Below, piece by piece: positions 48,506-59,981 of a stretch of 64,000 bases of DNA. Numbering within the stretch: the first letter of the stretch is position 1; every line of letters starts with the position of its first letter. The notes below the pieces were generated by a model. The model was not told where the DNA came from. It did not search any database and was given only the letters and a program-made list of their open reading frames with translations. The stretch comes from Phlegmacium glaucopus (taxonomy: Eukaryota; Basidiomycota; Agaricomycetes; Agaricales; Cortinariaceae). The translations under genes were made by a program, and so were the position numbers. Location of the stretch: assembly GCA_015039465.1 (NCBI GenBank), contig MU130695.1, positions 221,603 to 285,602 on the forward strand, given 5' to 3'.

Positions 48506-48665
48506 TACTAGGTCCACAAACGGCCACGAAATGCCTTCGGTGTATTGCTCGAGAGTGCCTACCTGTGTCTACACCACGAGCTTCTCCTGCTCCATCTATG
48601 TACGCTTCTGAACATAGATCGACTACTAGTACTAAAGCCGAAGGTAATGGTGATATTGCAACCAG
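48506..48665 (+). repeat. Tail fragment of the 12-13 kb gene
   Basis: Starts at the shared breakpoint (aggtccacaaacggccacga) and ends near gtgatattgcaa, in the same orientation as the donor. It contains a 12-bp insertion relative to the donor. Confidence 0.85.
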
Positions 48666-49289
48666 CACACTCGTATCCTTGTAATTATCTTATCTTATCA
48701 CATGACAGGAGGCCGGGCAATTAGATACATGGGTGAGGTTCGGAAAAAGGGGTGCGATGACGGTTCAAAATAAAGTTCAATTTCAACAATGGCATTGAAA
48801 GCTAAAATGTGGCACGGGCGCGGTCAGTTATGTCATTACAGGCCATATTCACCACTGATTAGCTGTATAAGGTCTAAGCTCAAGTCGACGTATTACATCG
48901 TGCTGATACTAGTTGAGCGCTGAGCGCTGAGCTCATGGCGGCAGCGTTCCAGTGCCCTTGATGAACGACGAGTAAAGGTTCAAAATAGGAAATGGGAACC
49001 AAAGAACAAAACCCCTAATAGATATATAGGTATTTAGATTAGATCCATCGAACTTGCGCGTTACTAATTCCCCCACGTCCGATTGGGTAGATATGCCCAC
49101 GTCCAAACACATTACACTTTTAGAAAAGCAGAGGATCCGGTTGGATGATATAAAAAGTATAGAAGTTAGTCACAAAGTGTCATCGATTCATCACTAACCT
49201 TACATACCTTTACAAAGCAGAGTCCGATTCCTGACTTGCGTCATTGTAGAACCATTTATCATCATCTGGTGGAGACTAAGTAGCACCAC

Positions 49290-49700
49290 TCAGCTTGCTG
49301 CGCGTGCAAGTCGTAAAAGTACCTGCGGCGTCAGACGGACCCCAAATAAGGTCGACTCCAAGTCGACTCCACTGGCAGTGCAGCTTCCAATTGTCCAAAG
49401 GAGTAGTGAATATTCAAGACAAATGTCAATGTGCGTAAAAGACGGCGGCAAGTGGGGAAGAAGAGGGTCCAAGTATTCGGGAAAGATGATGGGCGGTGGA
49501 AGCATGGCGTTCAAGGAGGCATGGCGTTTCATTATCACATGAGAAACAGGATTGAACGAGACACCCCAAAGGAAGCTGGAGCGAATGTACTGCCAGGTTT
49601 CGATAAGCGATTTTAGATACATACCAACTTTGAACGGGTTTGAACATCTATAGATTTCGAAGACTTCCGAATGAAAATATCGATGGCGTCGGACGTGCCG
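49290..49700 (-). pseudogene. Fragment of an uncharacterised gene, copy c
   Basis: The minus-strand frame with FPEYLDPLLPHLPPSFTHID and LEYSLLLWTIGSC corresponds to the downstream part of the element at 40530-41250. Only the 3' portion is kept. Confidence 0.5.
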
Positions 49701-50281
49701 CAGTTGTTGAAATTCGAAATTTGAAACGTCTACTTACTTGATCTGATCAATGCATATGGTGAGTTTCATCTGTATAGAACGCGTTTTCAAAACGATAAGG
49801 TTAGTTATGTGTAACAAGATGATGCACACTCGTACAGGATCGGAGAAAGAATGTCAGGTGGTATTGTTTCAGTAACTTGAAAGCCAGCCCAAGTCGTCCT
49901 AGTAGGCTTATAGATTACGGATTATGGACAGCAGTGGCGGTATTACACGTGTAATTGCCATATTGATAACTTGAAGGAGATATACGTGAAGTCGCGAGGC
50001 GTAAGGCATGTACTGTGAATTGCTGTGCTCCGCCTCATGGCCGTATTCAGACTGGTGGATCCACTCAGGTCAATGATTAGAAAACTGCTACATACCTTGC
50101 GTTTACCATGATGTATCCAGCATTACTAGTTGAAATGAAGGTTGGAGTTGACCGAGCTTGAAAAGTATTAAAAGGAAGTTAGAGAAGTATCATACGTATT
50201 ACCACCTGCAAGTACTACTACTACTATTATCAGCATTCATCAGCATTTGCTCCTACGTTTAAACTCTTCCCGAATTTCGAT

Positions 50282-51253
50282 ATGTTTTCAAGTACTTCAA
50301 GTTCTACTTCGTCTTCGGGCTCGGTCCGTCCCCAAGCTGGAAGTGTAGGGTAAGTATTAATTATTCCCCTTCTTTTTAATAATAATGTTTGTTAATCTCC
50401 AAACCGTTTTGGTCTTCTCAGGTGGCTAGGTCTGAGCACTAGCACAACCACTTCCAAAGACAATACCCAACGGCCAAGATCATTGCGAGGGGCGACGCTT
50501 CCCGTCCCTGCAAATCCGAAAGAGAGCAATCAGGGCGGAGTGACTGAGACTACTTCGAATGGGTCTGCAGCTGGACCGCAGCCTGTTCCGGCCGTGTCAT
50601 CGCGTTTAGGAATGTTAGCTTGGTTCGGCAGCTCCTCGTCGATTAGTAGCGGAACTGGAAGCATCAGTGCCCCTGCAGAACGTCCTATCGTTGACGAGCC
50701 GAAGAGTCTGGTTAAAGAAGAGGATAAAGTTGAGCCCGAGTGTCCGGTTCCGGATAAGGAAGAGGAAATTTTGGAGAGGGAACGCCAAGTCGAGATCCGG
50801 GAAAAGGAGCTCGAGGAGAGGAAGCTTGTGATAGAGCAGAAGGAGAGCGAATTGGAAGATCGATCCCGAACATTGGCGGATAGAGAGCAGGCGGGGAAGG
50901 AGGAGGAGGAAGAGATGCATAGGAAGATGGAGGAAGTTGAGAGGAGGGAGAGGGAGTTGGAGGAACTACGTCTAGAGTTTGAGGAAGAGAAGGCGAAGTG
51001 GGAAAAGGAGAGGGATATGTCGCCTCCAGAAGTGATGATCACAGAAGAAGAATGGAGAAAGGCGATGGAGGCATTGAAGGAAGAGATGAATCTCGAGTTT
51101 TCAGTTGAACGCAAGAAAGCAGAGGAACGGGAATTGGCGTTGGAGACGAGGGTGATGCTGAGGGTGTCTGACATTCTTGCTCTGGATAAGGATTCGAAAG
51201 CGTCGGCGCGGAAGAGTAAATGGGATGCAGCTATCAAGGCTCTGATGAAGTGA
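50282..51253 (+). CDS. Coiled-coil protein, unrecognised
   Basis: Exons 50282-50349 and 50422-51253 join in phase to 299 aa. A Ser-rich start (MFSSTSSSTSSSG) is followed by a low-complexity stretch and, from about residue 105 to 245, a long Glu/Lys/Arg-rich heptad region (EEILERERQVEIREKELEER, EEEEMHRKMEEVERREREL) predicting a coiled coil. The C-terminus reads SARKSKWDAAIKALMK. No known domain beyond this. The final AAG TGA overlaps a potential splice donor (gtgagt), so an extra short exon is possible. No frame damage was seen. Confidence 0.7.
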
Positions 51254-51762
51254 GTATCAAGGCTGTCCCCCCCTGTCTTCTTCATTGTGGGCGATTCGTC
51301 ATAAGATTTTTTATTTTCTGCCTCCAGCTGATACTAGGAAGGCGACATCCTCTACTGCATCCAAGTGAGGTGTAAAGGGAAAAAAGTCTATCATCACAGG
51401 ATCATGACGGACGACACGATGGAAGTATTTATGATTGCATCTTATCTATATTGTATTGTATAACCTATAATATCATTTTATCAGTCATATTTCTCGTGGA
51501 AGATAAAAATACATCACGGTTGGACTGGTTAGGGCAAATCACTTCTTGAATCCCTGTCTGTGTGCAACATGTCAGTGATTCTAGCCTACCGTCGAGCCAC
51601 GAGTTGTTGCTGCAAGTCATGCGCGAGGTAGCGAACCTTTGTCAGCCGCCAGCCAAACAAGAGCACACGCCCAGTTCACCCTTCCCCCACCCTTGCTGCA
51701 ATCAACCCCCCCTTCTTCACCCCCCAGCCTCATAACACCAGTTTGTTAATCACAACACAGCC
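51254..51762. other. Intergenic region upstream of samB/MUB1
   Basis: 3' flank of the coiled-coil gene and promoter of the next gene, with a C-rich stretch at 51670-51735. Nothing else was recognised. Confidence 0.5.
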
Positions 51763-54700
51763 ATGCGAGAGTCAAATTTCGCTTTTCCTGCCCAAAACAA
51801 GGCGTGCGTTTGTATAACTTCGCAGTTGTACGATAGGCGGGGTAAAATGATTTCTTTTACCTTTTTTTCTTGCCTTTTTTTTTGATTATTGGTTTTGTCA
51901 TTAGCTTTGGACACGACTTCGCCATTGCCACTGTTTAATTCCCTTACACATCTGGTTTATTTGACGTCTACCTCCCCACGGATTCGTGAAATCATGACTA
52001 TGGACGGTGGCTTGGAACGATTAGTCAGGATCTTACATGAGTTCTGTATCTGTCCACCACCTCCAGAGAACCCAGCCATTCTCTACGGTTTAATTCCTCC
52101 AAACTCTCGTCCACCTAAACTGGCACCAGCTCTCAATCCGCACTCTTTCGATAAACATGCCGCTTATAGGTTCTCATTGGCCTTCCAATGCGTAGTTAAC
52201 ATTGGTGTTAGAGGAAGTGAACCGATCAGGAGCCGCGTCGTTCAAGCTGGGACGTTGGATGTTGTAGGCTGCATTTTGGAGGCTTGGCTTGCGAATAAAG
52301 GCTTTGCTGTTGGTCCTAGCTCCAGCGCGACTGGGATGCCAAGAGAGACGAGGGAACAAAGGCAGCAACGCAGGATAGCCCAGATGGAACAGAGGCAGAG
52401 GGAAGAAGCTGCTCATTTACAGAGAGCTTTGCAGAGACAATTACAAGTCGAACAATCTCATCAGTATCGGTCGTCACGGACTTCTCAACGACAGGATCGA
52501 TATTCTCGTACCGGCGATGATCAACAAGTTTGTGTTCTTTTTTTTTTGTGGTTGGTATAATCATTGTTGACTTGTTTATAGGACGATTCTATGGAATTTT
52601 CTCCCGCTGAGGGTTCAACCTCGCATATATTACTTCTTTCAGATTCCGTTTCTCAGCCATCCAATTCGAACAGCGATACAGACGTATCTACAGATACATC
52701 CATCGCTGCTACTCCTCAAGAATCAGGTACACCTACTGGTACCGTCATCGTCAATGGTCGCGACAGGGGCGGCACTATCATCGCACGTCCCATCTGGGAC
52801 CCAAGACCCACCCCTGGGGCCACTGCTAACGCCGCTACAACTGCAGCAGCAGCAGGCGTGTCTCCATTCCAAACTACAAATACAGCTCGTACTCGTCGAT
52901 TGCGACATCACCGAGAACTCCCTCCAGAATCACCATCTGATACATCCAGACCCGATACCGAAACCGAAGATGACGCCGATGGTGACATTGATATGGATCG
53001 GATGGATCTAGAAGAAGAGGAAGAGGAGGAAGACGATAGCGTACGGATGGATTCGGATGTGCCTTCCGCGTCAGCATCGGCTTCGGCTTCGCCATCTCCT
53101 GAACGATCAGACCTTCACCAGTCACCGCCGCATCGGAGTCATCATCATAGACATCATATGACTCGTCACGCCCATGCTCATACTCATAATCGGGGCAGAC
53201 GAGCAGTGGGAATCGTCTCTGACGAACCAGTGAATGGACCTCAAACACTACAAGTAGGAGTTCTTGATGGAGGTGATGCCCATATAATCATCAATGAAGC
53301 AGGTGGCGGCGTTGGTGGCGTTGAAGTGGGTGTAGTCGGCGTTGGCGTCGGTCCTGTGGGTGTTGGAGGTGTTGGAGGTGGAGTTGAAGATGGGATCGTT
53401 TCCCTGGAACCTAATGATGATTTTGCGATGGGTGCACCTCCTGGTGCCCCTGGTGCCATCGGAGAAGGTGTTACCCCTCGAGGGTTGAATCTGGAAGTGG
53501 TTGGGAGGAGGAGGAACACGACCATTTCTGCCATCGTCCCTACTGGGAATACGACTACACCTGTCCATGGAGGCTTCGCGGACGCTCCTGATGCTACCCC
53601 TCGAGCAGTTGTTATCGGATTGCCGATGATGGCGGGAAATAATGGGACTATCAGAGGTGGTCAGCAGCCACAGCCACAGCAAGGAGGCGCAGTGAATTAC
53701 GGTCATCAGCGGCATGCTACTATTCGTGGTCGACCCAGTGCGTTGGAAAGCCCCACTACTGGTGCTGGCCCCGTCATACCTACCGCCGCCCCCACCACTA
53801 CCACACCAACGGCTCACACAGCCTTCCCAACACGTACATCCAACACCTCCGCCTCCCACACTCCATCACACCACACCACCACCTCCGATTCCTCAGGCCC
53901 TTATAGAGACGAAGATGTTCTTCTAAGTCTTCAACTATTGGCTTATTTGAGCAAATATCCTCATGTGAGGCAAGCGTTTTATAAACCTCGGGTTACATTT
54001 CACCCGGCTAGCGTTGAGCTTGGGGGCCAGAGATTTGGAGTTGGTAGCGGGGAGGGGAAGGAGAAAGGGAGGAAGGAGAAGGAGAAGAAAGCGGAGAAGG
54101 GACTGGAGAAGGAAAAAGAGAGAGAGAAGGGGTCGGAGAAAGACGGAGTACCTTCATCATCATCGTCTTCTTCAACAGCTAAAGAGACGACCGGGGGATT
54201 TTTCAAAGTATTGACGAACGCTGCTTCTTCGCTTGCAGCTACTCACTCGAACGCCTGCGCTGCAACTAGCAGCAGAGGCAAGGAACGTGCTCAACCTACC
54301 TCTTTGACCTTGTCAACTCAGACTGTTATGGCGCAACTGGATCCTTCTTCGTCCACTTCCGCCTCCATCGCCTCGACCTCCTCATCCAAACTCAACTCAA
54401 ACTCGACACCAACACCGACCTCTTCAACGCCCACTTCCACTCCAACACGTCAAACGAACGTGTTTTCCCTAGTCGAGCGGTTTACATTCAAACCTAGTTC
54501 AACGGAAACCGACCTTCCTAATCCACCGCCTAGGTTGCCACCAGAGATCCAGTATTGGGCTGGTGTTATTATGAGGAATGCGTGTAGGAAGGATGATAGC
54601 CGTGGCGGGATTAGACAGTGCGCGAATAGTAAGCTTTTTTTTGCTTTCTTTTATTGGTGCTAACGGACTTATATTTTTTTCCCTTCCTTTCCCTTAGTGA

Positions 54701-56106
54701 TTTGTGGAAAATGGGAATCTTACCCTCGCGAATTCGCCAAATGTAGGAGATGTAGGAAAGCCAAGTATTGTGGCAAGGAATGTCAGAGCACGGCTTGGAG
54801 CGAGGGACATCGTTTTTGGTGTAGCGCGAAGGACGTGGAAGAGGATGTTAACACTGTGGGAGGGGGTCATGGGAATGCTGTTGTTGGACATGGCGGAGGC
54901 GCAGCCGATCATACGCAGGTGCAGCAGCAAGATCAAGGCGATCATGGAGATTTACCGGGCATTCATATTGCTGTGGATACTATGGGAGATGGGACTGTTC
55001 CTATTGGGAATGGGAATGGGAATGGAAATACGACTGCCAATCTGAATGCGATAAGGCCAGAACGAAGACGGCATGGGCTGGGGCATCAAGTCGGTGATGG
55101 AGATCCTTCGACTTATAGACATACTGCGACTACTGCGCCTGGTGCCTATGGATCTGGACTCGCTGGACCTGGGACTACTGGAACTGCGCGAGCGGAGTTG
55201 AGTATGAGTCGGGATCGGACTGTGCAGCCTCAACACCATCACCAAAGTTCGAGCGCTGTTCGTCAAAGGCCTACGCTTCGTCCTACCATTACTGCTGCTT
55301 CCGATTCCGGCCCTAGTCCTACGGCTACAGCTACTGCGACTGTCACCACGAATAATTTTTCTATGCTTCAGCAACAGCAGCTGCAGCTTCATCAACTGCA
55401 GGATCCGATGAATACTAGTCATCTCTCATTCCACATCCAATCGGCTACTCCATCTTCTCCGTCTTCCTCTTCCTCCTCCCATCAACAACAACAGGGACGA
55501 TCTGCGATGTCTAGGAGGAGAGCTGATACCGTTACTGGGGCTACGTGTTCCTCATCCTCTTCTACGTCAAACTCTACGGCTATCTCTAGTTTGACTCCTA
55601 GTCAGCGAGCGATGGTTCAAACACATCTCCAGGAGGTACCTCCTAATGTCGTCATGTCGTTGGCCGCAGGTTCTAGTAGACATCACCATCATCTGCTTCG
55701 AAACCAGTATCAGAATCAGAATCAAGCGAGTTCCAGTTCCAGTTCCAGTTCGGTGGTGGGTGATTGGCCTATGGGTTCACCTGTACATACTCCTTTATCA
55801 AGCTCTTCATCGTCATCGTCATCGGCGGCGGTGATTTCTAGAGTTGAACCTGGACCTGGGCCATCGTCGTCATCGCGCAGACATCAGCTTCAGTACCGGA
55901 TGGTGAATGCGACGATAATAAGATCTCCGCCGCCAGCGCCACCTCTGACAACGACGACGACGGTATCGTCTGGTTCGAGGCAGAAGGGGTATCGGCGCCA
56001 AGGACGTGGACGTGATGATGATGGGGATGAAGTTGAGGATGAAGGAGATGAGTATGAATATGAGGATCCAGATGGGTTTGGAGATGATGATATGGTTTTA
56101 GGATGA
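51763..56106 (+). CDS. samB: MYND zinc-finger protein, samB/MUB1 type
   Basis: Exons 51763-51841, 51905-52527, 52582-54628 and 54698-56106 join in phase to 1385 aa. The N-terminus matches the family (MRESNFAFPAQNKACVCITS, then LTSTSPRIREI and GGLERLVRIL), an armadillo-like region. The MYND finger at about residues 912-960 is split by the last intron: C-x3-C, then CRRCRKAKYCGKECQSTAW and HRFWC. Long Gly/Val, Thr/Pro, Glu and poly-Ser runs fill the middle and C-terminus. The tail is acidic (EDEGDEYEYEDPDGFGDDD). Yeast Mub1 works with the ubiquitin ligase Ubr2, and samB affects hyphal morphology in Aspergillus. The poly-Ser and repeat-rich regions make this protein longer than its ascomycete relatives. 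Confidence 0.9.
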
Positions 56107-58045
56107 GATGACGGGGGGCGTTTGATGATTTGACAAAAAGCAAAAAGAGAAAAAAAAAAACAAAAAAGGTTTTCTTTGGTTCCTCATCTTTTTTTTTTGG
56201 TTCCCCTTTCCTCGTTCTGCACATGTGTTTCAACTTGTGACCCTCTCTCACACACTCTCTATCCCTGGACTTTTCTGCTCCATTTTTTTTTACGTCGTCG
56301 TCTTCTCGTCTCTGGCATCTGTTCTGCTTGTCCGTTCGTTTGTCCTATGTTGTGCGTAGACCCAAACAAGATATACACAAGCTTCAACGCTCATCAACCT
56401 TTTCTGTTGCACACTGTTCAATCTTCAGCGCCGGCAACCAGTTTCAAGATCCGTTGCCCAGTATAATGCCTATATCAACATGAATCTTCAATCATCATTG
56501 TCCTCCTCACCTTCGTCTTCGTCATCAATGAGTTTGTTTGTACTACATTGCATATCTTCACCTTATCTCATTCTATACCCAACTATACCATCCCATCTCA
56601 TCCAAGGTTCTTTTCTTTCCATCAGTCAATCAATCATCTTCATCATCGCATCGTTGGCCACCTCCCTCCAAACTATAGGTCAGCTGGTTTTCTAATTATA
56701 GATTTTATCCGTTTTACTAACTTTTTTTTTTTTTTTTCTAGATGTGTTTTCTTCCCCCCCTCCTTGGCATTCTTTTTATATGAAAGAATGAATATAACAA
56801 TTTGACACGACTTTGGCACGATCACGACACGTCGCGGACTTAAACGCCACGACACCACAATCATACAATAACGGCACGCGCTGTGCTTCTTCCCTCACCT
56901 TACTGGTTCTCATCCAAAGGTGTCTTCCGTTCCTTACTTTGATGCTCGATGCAAATAGTCATCACCACAGGTCACCGACATGACACGTTTTACCCTATAC
57001 GTTTATAGCCGTTTTTACAACTACTACGCTACGCTCACGGCGTCACCTCCACACACTCCGAAGATCATCCATTCCATCTCTTTTCCACCGTGCCTTATCG
57101 CAGCCTTCGCCTACCTGCTCTTTCTCCGTGTCTTTTTTTTTTGTTTGTAGTATACGATTTGCGTTTTATTTTCAATTCAGGTTCTCCGTCTTTCTTCCAT
57201 TTGCAGTTCCTGGTTCTACGTCTCCTCCATTTGCAGTTTCCCTCCCTCCCTCGCTCCTTCCACTTTTCTCAATTTCTGAGATACAGATACAGAGTATTTA
57301 TGAGTACCAATCGCCGTCGAATGATATCGCGAACGATCGTACCAACCCCCAAGTTACAAATTTAATTCGCTTATACCACATACGTCTCTCCTTTCTCTTC
57401 CCTCCCTCTCTCTGATCCATATCTACCCTTTCTTTTCTCAATGCTGTATTCCTCTTTCCTCTTTCCTCTTTTTCTTCTCTTTTCTTTTTCGTTTCCTGAC
57501 ATTTCTCTCGATTTTTATTTAATACTCAAATTCAGCGCAACATACAACTTAGTTACTACTACTGGTAATATAAAGCCATTCTTTCTTATGCTAGATTACA
57601 GGTGCACTCGTCTCGAAAGAAAGCTTGGAAATTGAATCCTACATTGACTATACTAAGCCTGCATTTATGATCCTTCTTCTACTTGCAGGTTATGGCTGCC
57701 GGTATATTCTGCACGGCATACTTGCTTAATCTGCATTGAAGTCGTCAAGCCTCATTGGGACATGTTACATACATCAATCTTAAATTTCTCGGTTGAGTCT
57801 TGTCAGAGTCTTCAAGTTCTAATGCTTTTGGAGATTTATTTTTTAATTGCAACATTTAAAGGGTGTTCAGCAACCCAAAAAATGGTTTCTCGTCTCGCAA
57901 TCAAACCTTGTTGGAACTTGAAATATTGTCACTCGACTTGATTAGGAAATTTTTTATCCTGCAGATTACCTCCATCATTATACCATGGATCCAGTGATGA
58001 AGAAAGTTTTGAATTACCAGGAACTGATGTATCTAACCTCTGAGA
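56107..58045. other. Long pyrimidine-rich intergenic region
   Basis: Plus-strand C/T-rich sequence with many t-runs and tctt repeats (56170-57500), consistent with an untranslated leader or 3' region. Short frames such as 56480-56695 and 57090-57415 have only low-complexity Ser/Leu/Phe content. I see no gene. Confidence 0.5.
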
Positions 58046-58860
58046 TATGTATTATCGAGACAATATCTAGGCCTGTAACCGGACCGTCAAAATGGGCAAA
58101 GCGTCGATTTGACGGCCTGAACACCAGCGTTACATTGTTTCGGACATTTACGTACAACTTGAAAGAGTAAAACGTGTCCAAATTAGGAAGGTCAAGATTT
58201 TGGCATAGCATCCAGCATGGGTCATCCTCGTCATTTCTTTGTCTTTACTCTCATCTGTACACTATGTACTATGCCCCAAACCTCAATAAAAGTTCAATTA
58301 ACTTCATACTTGTCCCTCAGCTGAAATTTAGGTCCTTGTATCAACAGTCATACCCAGGATCACAACCATGGATGCTATAACTTGAAATGACACTCGCACA
58401 CCGTAGTTCTCCAAGGATGGGGAGAATTTCCTTCATATACAATACATTATTTGTTTGTCATAACCTCAGTCCTTTATTCGGAGACTGAGGTTCGTACCAC
58501 TACTTTACTATTACAGCTTTGGTCTGACTATAGTAATAGTTTACTTTGTTCAATAGGTCAAGATTTTGCTACTATAGACTCGCCGCCGAGTGAATGTGGT
58601 TACGAAGCAAGAATGGAATGAAGAATTGTATGAGTAAGAGAAATATGGATAAAAATACTTTACTGTTCCTGACAATGAACAGTTTGTAATCCAACATGAC
58701 CTTCCTAATTTGGACACATTTTACTCTTTCAAGTCGTACGGAAATGTCCAAAACAACATAACACTCACTCACTCATGGAAAGTCCTGGAATACAGGTTGT
58801 CAAATTGACACTTTGCCCATTTTGGCGATCTGTCACAGGTCTAGACAATATCATCATGTC
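58046..58860. repeat. Large imperfect inverted repeat
   Basis: The left arm (about 58055-58195) and the reverse complement of the right arm (about 58697-58858) share aaaatgggcaaag, cttgaaagagtaaaa and gtgtccaaattaggaaggtc in the same order, with about 500 bp between them. The sequence between contains no convincing ORF. It could be a non-autonomous transposon or a locus producing hairpin RNA. Confidence 0.75.
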
Positions 58861-59057
58861 AGTCATTTCCATATATGGGAATGGCTGACATCTTAATAAT
58901 AATGTAGACATCTTATCTTAGAGATTAGATAAGGCAGATTGCTCACTATAATTGCAGCTTCTACACAAACTCATAGGTCCTCAAAAAGCTCCCCCTAAAT
59001 GCCAGTGGACACTAGCAGAAGAAAAGCACATAGGTAAAATAACCTTCAAATTAATCA

Positions 59058-59184
59058 GACCTTACTTATTCACTGCTTATGCATCTTATTTCTAGCTTTA
59101 TTTATTTATTTCATCCTTAAAATACCAAAATAACTCATTTTAAGTTGGTGTAAGTAAGAAAGTAGTGAATAAGTAAGGTTTTCT
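59058..59184. repeat. Small inverted repeat
   Basis: accttacttattcact (about 59066) and its reverse complement agtgaataagtaaggt (about 59162) enclose about 80 bp of AT-rich sequence. It is MITE-sized and non-coding. Confidence 0.75.
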
Positions 59185-59981
59185 GCTTAATAGGCAATAA
59201 GTGTAGTAAATAAAATATCTGCATATAAAAACCCAAGGATAAAGCATGGTGAAAAAAACATGTGTAAGAACATGAGGTAAGAAGTTTGTAACACTACTGG
59301 AAGCTCAACTTTATTAAGCACTGTCAAGAACCCTAAGTCGCGAAAAAGACGAAATGCTAAAGCACTAATGAACTAAAACAATTGACAGAAATGAAATGAT
59401 GAGTGAGGTTGGCAAAGCCACGGAGTAGTCTCACCAAAAAACGAGTAGGCGAAGCCTGTGACTCATGGTGAGAGATGAAAGAATCAAGAGGATGAAGATC
59501 CCTTACCTGGGCGATCTCAGGAGTCGTTAGACAAAGAGAGAGACAGCCCAGATAATATATATAGTATACCTGAGACATTTCTACAGACTCTCCGTCGCAA
59601 AATCGGCATCCGCTAAAACAATAGCACCGAAATAGCCACAGTCTGAGAAGTGTCGTCAGATGTCTATCCTGTGGGGGGGAAGTTCCAGCGGGGCCGGTAC
59701 TTACTACAGAAGAAAACAGAGGCTAGAAGAGGCAGCGGGGCTGCCTCTTGAAAGAAAACCGGGCGCAGAGGCCTTCGAAAAGGCTCCTTACCCTTGGAAC
59801 CCGCCTTTACGACGACCTAAGCAAACACCGCAAACGTAAATAGCAGCAAGCGGTCTGCTGAAATAATCAGCAGACCCTGAATTAACGAAGCGAACGAGCG
59901 AGAGGCTATAAGTCGTAGATATGTTGGGTGTGGGGGAAGGAGGAGGTGAGAGAAGATGGAGCGAGGAGTAGGAGTGATTGG
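59185..59981. other. Left flank of the DIRS-like element
   Basis: No gene is called. Purine-rich stretches (gggggaaggaggaggtgaga at about 59934) and GC-rich tracts near 59690-59800 may belong to the terminal region of the retroelement. Confidence 0.4.

Larger units (their letters stand above)
48344..50281. other. Right boundary of the P450 array
   Basis: Contains a tail fragment (48506-48665), then 48690-48845, which matches the 5' flank of copy 1 (13590-13735), then unique sequence and a third fragment of the uncharacterised gene (49290-49700). No P450 exon follows, so this is a remnant of a further unit without its gene. From 49700 to 50281 I see nothing but the upstream region of the next gene. 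Confidence 0.7.

Noticed and set aside
50530..51285. 251-codon minus-strand frame opposite the coiled-coil gene
   Set aside because: Antisense of Glu/Lys/Arg-rich codons gives long Ser/Leu-rich open frames; the plus-strand model has splicing and coiled-coil logic.
53248..53859. 203-codon minus-strand frame opposite samB
   Set aside because: Antisense shadow of the low-complexity samB exon 3.
57090..57415. Overlapping Phe/Leu/Ser-rich frames
   Set aside because: They arise from a C/T-rich tract that lacks stops in several frames at once.
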